Below, piece after piece: positions 1 through 6,008 of a stretch of DNA of 6,620 bases. Location: positions 1 to 6,620 of the forward strand of contig JAAERC010001142.1 in the NCBI GenBank assembly GCA_024230695.1, in the 5' to 3' direction. The stretch comes from Candidatus Zixiibacteriota bacterium (lineage in GTDB: Bacteria; Zixibacteria; MSB-5A5; GN15; PGXB01). Position numbers and translations under genes: made by a program. A model generated the notes under the pieces. The model worked only from the letters and a program-made list of their open reading frames with translations. It was not told the DNA's origin and searched no databases. Position 1 is the stretch's first letter; each line of letters begins with the position of its first letter.

Positions 1-78
1 GATATTTTCCCCGGCATTCAAACTTACAACCGGAAAAAATGACATAATATATAATAAAATTAGCTGTCCTATTCTCAT
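1..78 (-). CDS. N-terminus of an unidentified secreted protein (partial)
   Basis: Reading the minus strand from an ATG at 78-76 gives 26 codons with no stop before the window edge. The translation begins MRIGQLILLYIMSFFPVVSL and continues NAGENI. This is a good signal peptide: one arginine near the start, about 18 hydrophobic residues, then a small-residue region (SLNAG) that could be a signal peptidase I site. There is no cysteine, so it is not a lipoprotein in the visible part. An ATG five bases upstream (83-81) reaches a stop after two codons and cannot be the start. The ribosome binding site is weak (TTGAG about 10 nt upstream). The mature protein lies outside the window, so no function can be given. 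It follows the prenyltransferase on the same strand after 109 nt, so it could be the next gene of the operon or have its own promoter. Confidence 0.6.
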   Translation of the reverse strand, partial: MRIGQLILLYIMSFFPVVSLNAGENI

Positions 79-187
79 GGCATTAACTCAAGTTATAAAT
101 TTTATCTAATACTCAAATTCCCTTTTATCAAATCAATCTTTTTTCATTCATCAATTAAGATTTATACATAAAATAATTAAAGAGGTT
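79..187 (-). promoter_or_regulatory. AT-rich intergenic gap with a possible sigma-70-like promoter
   Basis: This 109-nt gap separates the prenyltransferase stop from the next start. On the minus strand TTGATA (131-126) is followed after 17 nt by TAGATA (108-103). The first box matches the -35 consensus TTGACA at five of six positions; the second matches the -10 consensus poorly (three of six). Transcription would begin near position 96 and give a leader of roughly 20 nt. In a gap this AT-rich such a match may be chance, and lineages of the Bacteroidetes type use other promoter motifs. I see no GC-rich hairpin followed by a T-run, so there is no convincing terminator for the upstream operon. 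Confidence 0.25.
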
Positions 188-1045
188 TCAAATTACGGTT
201 ATTTTTCCCAAATAAAAAGCAAAAAGCCCAAAAAGCATAAGAAGTTTCATAAAATTACTGGCCAGCCCATATCTTTTGGGAGATTTTGACAGATACAGAT
301 AAAACAAAATCAACATAAGTGGAATATCAACGGCAAAAAAGGCAATATACGAATAGATCTGCAGATACCATTTATAATACACCGGAATTATTGTTAGGAA
401 TATAAGTGTTACAAAAAGAAATGTAATAATGGCCATTATCTGCTGATGCGGTAAAACCGCTGCCAATGTTTTATAATTGGCCTTAAGATCACCATCCAAA
501 TCGGCAATATCTTTCACAAGTTCTCGTCCCAGATGAAACAAAAAAGCAAAAATCGCCGGAACGATCGGTCCTGGAAGTGCGCCAAATTGCCCATTTTCGG
601 TCAATCCGCCAACCAAAAACAGCGCCCCGCCCAAAATCGAGACAATCAGATTTCCAACCAATGGCATTTTTTTTAATTTAAAATTATAAAGAAACAGTAA
701 AAGTATGGCCGTTATAATAATAACCAGAACCGGGAAATTAATCATAAATCCCAGTATAATGGCAATGATGTTGAATATAATCATTGTCAGAATGGCGATA
801 TATGGCGGCAGATCGCCTTTGGGAAGCGGCCGTTCGGGATGATTCAATTTGTCAGCATTAATATCGAGATAATCATTTAGACTATTTCCAGCCCCGCAAA
901 CCAAAGCAGATGCGATTGAAGCCAAAATAACAGTAGTATGATTATCCGTAAATGAGGTCAGATACCAGCCTATCCAGACCCCAACTCCGGCCATCAGGCA
1001 ATTATGAATCCTGACCAACAATATGAGGGATATTATTTTTTGCAC
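188..1045 (-). CDS. UbiA-superfamily prenyltransferase, DGGGP-synthase-like
   Basis: This is an integral-membrane prenyltransferase of 285 residues, normal length for the family, with about nine hydrophobic segments. Both Asp-rich motifs that bind the Mg-diphosphate of the prenyl donor are intact: N57-D58-x2-D61-x3-D65 followed by HPERPLPKG (69-77), and R174-E175-x2-K178-D179-x2-D182-x-D184-G-D186. R12 and N15 in the first helix, and Y120 with K123 after helix 4, also fit. The NDYLDxxxDKxN-PxRPLPxG pattern is closest, from memory, to (S)-2,3-di-O-geranylgeranylglyceryl phosphate synthase, which adds the second isoprenoid chain to glycerol phosphate in archaeal-type lipids. The true substrate may instead be a quinone ring, a polyprenyl lipid or another acceptor. 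The start is GTG; the next in-frame Met (18) would cut into helix 1 and lose R12/N15, and no start codon lies between the GTG and an upstream in-frame stop at 1078-1076. No clear Shine-Dalgarno is visible. It lies 36 nt after the Omp85 gene, probably on the same transcript. Confidence 0.9.
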   Translation of the reverse strand: MQKIISLILLVRIHNCLMAGVGVWIGWYLTSFTDNHTTVILASIASALVCGAGNSLNDYLDINADKLNHPERPLPKGDLPPYIAILTMIIFNIIAIILGFMINFPVLVIIITAILLLFLYNFKLKKMPLVGNLIVSILGGALFLVGGLTENGQFGALPGPIVPAIFAFLFHLGRELVKDIADLDGDLKANYKTLAAVLPHQQIMAIITFLFVTLIFLTIIPVYYKWYLQIYSYIAFFAVDIPLMLILFYLYLSKSPKRYGLASNFMKLLMLFGLFAFYLGKITVI

Positions 1046-1051
1046 CGCGAA

Positions 1052-1076
1052 ACTTAAGCAGGCGTATCTGTTAAGT
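1052..1076 (-). promoter_or_regulatory. Small RNA hairpin just upstream of the prenyltransferase start
   Basis: In the 36-nt gap between the Omp85 stop and the GTG start, the transcript reads ACTTAACAG, loop ATACGC, then CTGCTTAAGT. These arms form a nine-base-pair stem with one bulged C and a six-base loop. It ends six bases before the GTG. The only purine-rich sequence near the start (TTAAG) is inside the stem, so pairing could limit translation initiation. No T-run follows, so it is not a typical terminator. The pairing is direct from sequence; a regulatory role is inference, and a stem this AT-rich is only moderately stable. Confidence 0.4.
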
Positions 1077-1081
1077 CAACT

Positions 1082-2749
1082 TTAAAAACTATTCGACAAA
1101 ACAATATTGAGGCGAGGTTGATCAAACGGTGAATGTTCGCCCCAGGCCAGAGTTATATTAAAGGAACGGTTTTCCGAATTCAGGTTAAATCCAAATCCAT
1201 AACCATAAATAAAATCATCATCCTTACTAAGATTTTCGGATTCATCAATATTGTAATATTCAAAATATGCGGCATCCATAAACGGATAAAAATAATTATT
1301 TGATGAAAAATATAATCTGGGTTCTAATTCAAAACTTAATAAGCGACGAGCCGAAAACTGATCGTTCCGATACCCTCGTGGACCTGAGCGTCCGCCAAAC
1401 AGAATCTTTTCAGATATTGGAAGTGGTTTTTCAGAACTTTTTATATCTTCAAATTTTGTCTTTAAATATATGACTGTCGAGGAAAAAATGGTATAGGTCG
1501 CTTCAACCTTAAGTTTGTTTTGAGTATCACTTATATTCGACAGAGCAGAAATCGAATCGCCGGGCGTAAATTTATATCGACGGGCATAATAACCAATTTC
1601 CCAATTAAGTAAGAACTGAGGGGCTTGCCTAAATTGATTATCAATCTTTCCCATTTTGATACCAAATCCCGTATTGTAAACATCAAATGACTGAAATAAT
1701 TCATCACTTGGTTCAAGATTTTTCCATCCAAAATTAATTCGTGCCGATAAATTTCTGCCTATTCCAAAATCATAAACCCCATTTAATGAAAACTCGTAAA
1801 ATTGATCCCTGTAATCTCTGTTTGACAGAACAAATTTAACCCGACCATACCCTAAAAGAAAAAATGGCTGACTATACAAAAGTTGTTGGACCGATCTGTT
1901 TTTTTCTTTTTTATCTAATAACAGCCCAACAGTCCTGCCGCTGCCAAAATAGTTTTGCAGTTTAAAATCCAAAAAACCAACAAAGCTTCCATTATCATCT
2001 GGAATATACCCCCCAGCGCCTTCAACATCGAGTAATTTGGTTTCAGACAAATCAAACCTCACCCGAGCCTTATTATAACCCGGTTCGGGGATTATTTCCG
2101 GAAACCGTTTTGAATTCACAAATTCAAGATATTTTAATCTTTCCCAAGAATCCTGTATTTTTACTAAATTTAGAGTCTCCCCTTTTGATATATTTACATA
2201 CCGTTTTAATAGTTCTGGATCGGTCTTTTTGATTCCGCTAAATTCCACCGATGATATTTCAACTATCGGTCCGGTTTGAAGATACATAAAGATATTTACT
2301 TTATTGTTATCGGCCGTATATTTCTGCGGTAATAGATTAACAAAATAATACCCTTGGTCTTTATAAGACTCCAAAATTGAATCAATTAATATCTCATATT
2401 CTGATTCTATAAAATGATTATTACATATTATTGTATCGTTTTTATCTCCATCGATAATCAAATCACCGATATAAAATTGATCTCCAAATTCAATATTAAT
2501 TATATTAACACTATCAAAATCATCTACCTTTACTGTACTATTTGAGAATCCGGCATTTATAAGTATTAGATTTATAGAATCAGCAATATCTTTGGAGGAA
2601 AATACATCAATTTCATTTATATTATTTAATTCACTTTCGACAAACCGATGCCACATCGGAGAGCCGTCGTAAAAATGAATCTCATTTTTAGCCATCAAAA
2701 GAAACGGCAGAATAAAAAATAAAAGAATTACTAACCTAAAAGCTCGCAA
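1082..2749 (-). CDS. Omp85/BamA-superfamily outer-membrane protein (POTRA domains plus barrel)
   Basis: This 555-residue protein probably inserts or exports proteins across the outer membrane. A signal peptide covers residues 1-20 (MRAFRLVILLFFILPFLLMA). A periplasmic part follows: a degenerate region with POTRA-like helix-strand spacing (about 33-90), a probable POTRA (about 91-158) and a clear POTRA (about 162-236, starting GPIVEISSVEFSGIKKT). From about 239 to the end are alternating amphipathic strands ending in LSNSF, with the terminal Phe expected of a barrel signal. The loop-6 signature of the superfamily, usually (V/I)RG(F/Y), appears as G456-P-R-G-Y460, keeping the Arg-Gly-aromatic core. 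The protein is shorter than BamA (about 800 residues, five POTRAs) and nearer TamA in plan, so BamA itself is unlikely. The start is TTG at 2749-2747; it is supported by AGAGGGG six bases upstream and by the signal peptide, which the later ATG (codon 19) would lose. It overlaps the upstream barrel gene by 14 nt. Confidence 0.88.
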   Translation of the reverse strand: MRAFRLVILLFFILPFLLMAKNEIHFYDGSPMWHRFVESELNNINEIDVFSSKDIADSINLILINAGFSNSTVKVDDFDSVNIINIEFGDQFYIGDLIIDGDKNDTIICNNHFIESEYEILIDSILESYKDQGYYFVNLLPQKYTADNNKVNIFMYLQTGPIVEISSVEFSGIKKTDPELLKRYVNISKGETLNLVKIQDSWERLKYLEFVNSKRFPEIIPEPGYNKARVRFDLSETKLLDVEGAGGYIPDDNGSFVGFLDFKLQNYFGSGRTVGLLLDKKEKNRSVQQLLYSQPFFLLGYGRVKFVLSNRDYRDQFYEFSLNGVYDFGIGRNLSARINFGWKNLEPSDELFQSFDVYNTGFGIKMGKIDNQFRQAPQFLLNWEIGYYARRYKFTPGDSISALSNISDTQNKLKVEATYTIFSSTVIYLKTKFEDIKSSEKPLPISEKILFGGRSGPRGYRNDQFSARRLLSFELEPRLYFSSNNYFYPFMDAAYFEYYNIDESENLSKDDDFIYGYGFGFNLNSENRSFNITLAWGEHSPFDQPRLNIVLSNSF

Positions 2750-5700
2750 TCAATTCCCCTCTTCCGGTAGTTCTTGGTTTTCGATCATCTGAAAACCGTC
2801 CGCCAAACGAAACCACAAATTTAATATCGTTGCCAACCCGATACTCTGACCGCAGTGACCAAACTCCACCCTTTTTTCCGGATAGATTTTCGGTTAACCG
2901 GTAAGAATATTTATCTCCACCGTCAAGCTCCTGAAAATATCCCATAACAGAAATCACTGTTTCGCCCCGATTGGCAAACCTGAGAGCCGGAGCGATTTTA
3001 GCACTGAACTGTTTTGATTTTGAGCCGCTTTTATCTCGAGCTGACCGAAAATACAATTCACTATTAACTTGACTACCCCCAAAATATTTTATTACATCAG
3101 CCTTGATTTTATATCCATCAATATTCCCGGCTGACAAATAATAACTATCCCGCTGGTATTTGAAATATGAACCTTCCTGTGAAAAATGCCATTTGCCGGC
3201 ATTTTCGCGGATTGTTGTTTTAAAAACCTGTTCATATTTCTCAAAATCGGCCCCGCCAACACGGCGGCTCTCATATTTATATGACCCTGACAGATTTATC
3301 ATATAATATCCGGAATAACGAATCATTTTAATGTCACCTTTATAGTTAAGCCGTCGATACAAGTATGATTCTTTGCCATCAGACAAAAATGGCATAATCC
3401 ACAAGGCACCTCTTTTACCATCCGCCAAAAGTTCTTCGGAAATATTAGAACCAAGCCGGATATATAGATCTTTTGGATTATAGAACAAATCAAAAGAGCG
3501 TTCTCCTTTTTTGACAATGGCCTGATTTGACAATATCTCTTCGACTTTGATGTAATCACCAAACTGATCAGGAATGTACTGACTATCTTCAAATATAAAT
3601 TTTCCAAAACCGGGTTCGACTTCGATATAATTTAACCCTCGTTCATAGCGGCTTTCATCAGAGAGTGAATAACTGCCGCTAATAGAGAAATTACTAATAG
3701 TTGGAGTATATGAATATTTTATTTGTGCCAACAGTTGGTTTTGGTTAATTTGATTTTGCTTTAACTTTTGAGCAGTTAAATAAACATTGGACTTTATTCC
3801 ACTGATTTTACCGCTATACGCCAGAATAATCCGATCTCGTTTGATTTGATTTTGCCAGTTATTAACAAGCGTATCCTCATCATATTTCTCATATCTTAGT
3901 TCGGCTGATTTATATTTTATGGCGATATTGTACTGCCTCTCAGTTGTACCCTGTTTGCTTGAGAAGTAATGATTGCTTCGGCGATTTTGATTATACCCCG
4001 CTTTGATCTCAGTTGAATTATTTATCAAATATTTCCAGCTAGCATCGTATGTATCACCTTTCCCATTATATGAAACCCCCGAAGTATCTAAATCGGCTCT
4101 TAACCGCCGATAATATACTGTTGGGAATAATGAGTTTTCAGAATTGGGATAAATCGAGATCTCCCCATACCCGGAATTAAATTTGTTTTTTAAATCCAGT
4201 ATCGCACCGGAAAGCAAAATCGAATAAGGTGTTGGTAAAATAATTGAGGAAACGGCTGAGACTTCAATTTTATCTTCCGAAATATCAAGACTATCGGGGA
4301 TCAAATATTTTTGTTCGAGATCCGGACTATTTTGGCGAGTATAAAATTTATAATGTTTACCGGTAAAATCAGCATTTATAGATAAGCAGAATTGTTTTGA
4401 ATTTAAGTTCGGAAGAGCACCATACCTGCCGGAGAAAATATATTTCCCATCAGTATTATTGTTATCATCAAGAGTAGAAAACAAGTTTCTATCATACAAT
4501 GATTGACGAATTTTAAACGAAATCTGGCTATTTTCGGCAGGTTTGAATAGTAATCCGGCATTGAAGTAATCGTCTTTTATTGGAATTGGAATAGATACTT
4601 GAGGTAAATAATCTCCAAATCCGGACCCGACATATTGATATATCCCTGCACCAACATATTGATATTCGCCCTTATTTTCGCCCACCGGGCTAAATCGCAC
4701 GGAATAATCACCCAGACTATCACCAACATATTCAAAATATTGATTGTTACCTGTATCAAATCTTTCAACATAGTTACCAACCGAATCAGGTACAGCACCA
4801 TCCGACCACGCCAATTCACTATTCCCGCCTATACCTTCAAGTAATATTTTGTTTTCGGCGCTTAATTCTCCTGTTTTAAGTCGGTTCTTATTATCACCTT
4901 CATGTAGATAACCAAACTCAAATAGAATAACTGAGTCGGACGATACCAATCCCGTTTGAAATCGGTAATATTCTTTTTGATAATTATCATTTAATGGTTC
5001 AAAATCTACTTCAATCCGAGATCTCGAGTCAACCGGCACTTTTGGAGAAAAGGTTATTGTTGCCAATGAATAATCAATTGAATAATCCTTCTCAGCCCCT
5101 TTTTCAAGTAACCGTCCATTAAACCACACTTTTTCCGAACCGGGGATAATCGGATGAATAGAACTTCCGACAAATATACGATATGGCCCTTGAACCAGAT
5201 CACGCCCCGAAAATCGGATCGTTTCCTGCCGTCCACGCGGACGAGCAACAGTTGCCAGCATTGACATTTTTTTGCCTTGGTATGCCACCTCAAGGCCGCT
5301 GACTTGTTTGACATCAGATTGTCCATAGTCAGATTGTTGTCTTATTTCAAGATCACCGATCTCTGATAAAAAATGTTTTGATTCGATTTTTAATTTTATT
5401 TTATCAAGTTCACTGATAGTACTATTGATCGAACCATATGAAGAATAATATTCCCGATCCGATACTGATCCCGAAATCTGTAGGCCGGGTGAGAGTTCAC
5501 CCTTGATTGATAATTCAAGCGATTGATCAAACCGCGAAGATCCAATTGTCTCTGATAAGATCGAAAACTTTTTGGCCCCGCTGATATGCAATTTTGATGA
5601 TATCGCGGAGTTTATTAAAGGTTCATTTGGCTTGAGTCTATTTGTTGGAGCGATTGTTGTCCTGTCTGTTGGTTTGGGCTGAACTCCATACATTTTTCTA

Positions 5701-5987
5701 AGCCAATTAGGGAGCGGCGTAAAAAATATTTTAAGCGAATCAAAATTTTTAGGTTGATAATTTTTTAGAGTGACGATCCCACTAAAATAATCGATTCTGT
5801 AATCAACATCTCGATTTATTTTTTTATTGTTAAGGAATAAACTATCCGATAACGATACAATCGGTCCATTATAAATTTTCAGACGAGAGATGACCTCTTC
5901 ATTAACATAAGTCTTTTGGGCACCAAAAACTGTGGTACACATCAACACAATTATAAATAAATAGAATTTTACCCGCAGATGAGGCAT
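2736..5987 (-). CDS. Large secreted, probable outer-membrane beta-barrel protein with SprA-like motifs
   Basis: This 1083-residue protein is exported and probably embedded in the outer membrane; its function is unknown. A signal peptide spans residues 1-22 (hydrophobic 8-21, cleavage near VFG|AQ). C17 is preceded by Met, so it is not a lipobox. A motif N-G-x-x-L ... DYxIDYxxxxITF occurs twice, at about 49-93 (DYRIDYFSGIVTL) and 286-333 (WFNGRLLEKG, DYSIDYSLATITF, ending VDFEP). I associate it with SprA of the type 9 secretion system and with uncharacterised FCB surface proteins. Residues about 130-260 are strand-rich and contain GDLEIRQ and ARPRGRQETIRFSG. Residues 417-463 hold YxYVGxGxGDY repeats, and a related GDY segment lies at 787-817. 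From about 470 onward, alternating strands rich in Tyr, Ser, Lys and Arg run to a C-terminal Phe (GELIASF), as in a barrel. It is under half the length of SprA (about 2,400 residues), so it is at most a relative. The ATG follows AAAGG by eight bases. It sits between the NHL gene (21-nt gap) and the Omp85 gene (14-nt overlap). Confidence 0.8.
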   Translation of the reverse strand: MPHLRVKFYLFIIVLMCTTVFGAQKTYVNEEVISRLKIYNGPIVSLSDSLFLNNKKINRDVDYRIDYFSGIVTLKNYQPKNFDSLKIFFTPLPNWLRKMYGVQPKPTDRTTIAPTNRLKPNEPLINSAISSKLHISGAKKFSILSETIGSSRFDQSLELSIKGELSPGLQISGSVSDREYYSSYGSINSTISELDKIKLKIESKHFLSEIGDLEIRQQSDYGQSDVKQVSGLEVAYQGKKMSMLATVARPRGRQETIRFSGRDLVQGPYRIFVGSSIHPIIPGSEKVWFNGRLLEKGAEKDYSIDYSLATITFSPKVPVDSRSRIEVDFEPLNDNYQKEYYRFQTGLVSSDSVILFEFGYLHEGDNKNRLKTGELSAENKILLEGIGGNSELAWSDGAVPDSVGNYVERFDTGNNQYFEYVGDSLGDYSVRFSPVGENKGEYQYVGAGIYQYVGSGFGDYLPQVSIPIPIKDDYFNAGLLFKPAENSQISFKIRQSLYDRNLFSTLDDNNNTDGKYIFSGRYGALPNLNSKQFCLSINADFTGKHYKFYTRQNSPDLEQKYLIPDSLDISEDKIEVSAVSSIILPTPYSILLSGAILDLKNKFNSGYGEISIYPNSENSLFPTVYYRRLRADLDTSGVSYNGKGDTYDASWKYLINNSTEIKAGYNQNRRSNHYFSSKQGTTERQYNIAIKYKSAELRYEKYDEDTLVNNWQNQIKRDRIILAYSGKISGIKSNVYLTAQKLKQNQINQNQLLAQIKYSYTPTISNFSISGSYSLSDESRYERGLNYIEVEPGFGKFIFEDSQYIPDQFGDYIKVEEILSNQAIVKKGERSFDLFYNPKDLYIRLGSNISEELLADGKRGALWIMPFLSDGKESYLYRRLNYKGDIKMIRYSGYYMINLSGSYKYESRRVGGADFEKYEQVFKTTIRENAGKWHFSQEGSYFKYQRDSYYLSAGNIDGYKIKADVIKYFGGSQVNSELYFRSARDKSGSKSKQFSAKIAPALRFANRGETVISVMGYFQELDGGDKYSYRLTENLSGKKGGVWSLRSEYRVGNDIKFVVSFGGRFSDDRKPRTTGRGELIASF
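2756..2762 (-). promoter_or_regulatory. Shine-Dalgarno for the Omp85 TTG start, inside the preceding gene
   Basis: The minus strand reads AGAGGGG, then AATTGA, then the TTG start. This is the strongest ribosome binding site in the window, and it lies inside the last codons of the large barrel gene (the GRGE codons near its C-terminus). Its position decides the TTG start for the Omp85 gene. Ribosomes finishing the first gene would stop 14 nt inside the second, which fits re-initiation or coupled translation. Confidence 0.7.
4599..4739 (-). repeat. Short YVG/GDY repeats within the large barrel protein
   Basis: This stretch encodes residues 417-463. Two adjacent octapeptides, YQYVGAGI (442-449) and YQYVGSGF (450-457), are nearly identical in protein and DNA: each begins TATCAATATGT(C/T)GG on the coding strand, 24 nt apart. 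A third, diverged copy is FEYVGDSLGDY (418-428), and the second octapeptide runs on into GDY (458-460). The pattern suggests a small repeated beta-hairpin or turn structure, possibly a loop or plug insertion between the N-terminal domains and the barrel. Confidence 0.6.
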
Positions 5988-5995
5988 CAGGGTCG

Positions 5996-6000
5996 CCTTT
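5996..6000 (-). promoter_or_regulatory. Ribosome binding site of the large barrel gene
   Basis: On the minus strand AAAGG is followed by CGACCCTG and the ATG at 5987-5985, an eight-base spacing. It lies in the 21-nt gap after the NHL stop codon. No room remains there for a separate promoter, which supports co-transcription with the NHL gene. Confidence 0.55.
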
Positions 6001-6008
6001 CTTTCCGC

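Noticed and set aside
140..187. Possible terminator after the prenyltransferase gene
   Set aside because: Only weak AT-only inverted repeats are present (TTAATTA, and ATTTTAT with ATAAAT); there is no stable stem followed by a T-run.
3735..3768. Asn/Gln-rich low-complexity run (KQNQINQNQ) in the large barrel protein
   Set aside because: It is short, lies within an otherwise regular strand pattern, and is likely a polar surface loop rather than a distinct domain or repeat array.
4635..4844. Plus-strand open frame of 69 codons
   Set aside because: It lies wholly opposite the large barrel gene, mirrors its repeat region, and has no family resemblance or clear ribosome binding site.
5937..5939. 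Possible lipoprotein cysteine (C17) in the large barrel protein
   Set aside because: The residues before it are V-L-M; Met directly before Cys does not fit a lipobox, and an ordinary signal peptidase I site follows at VFG|AQ.
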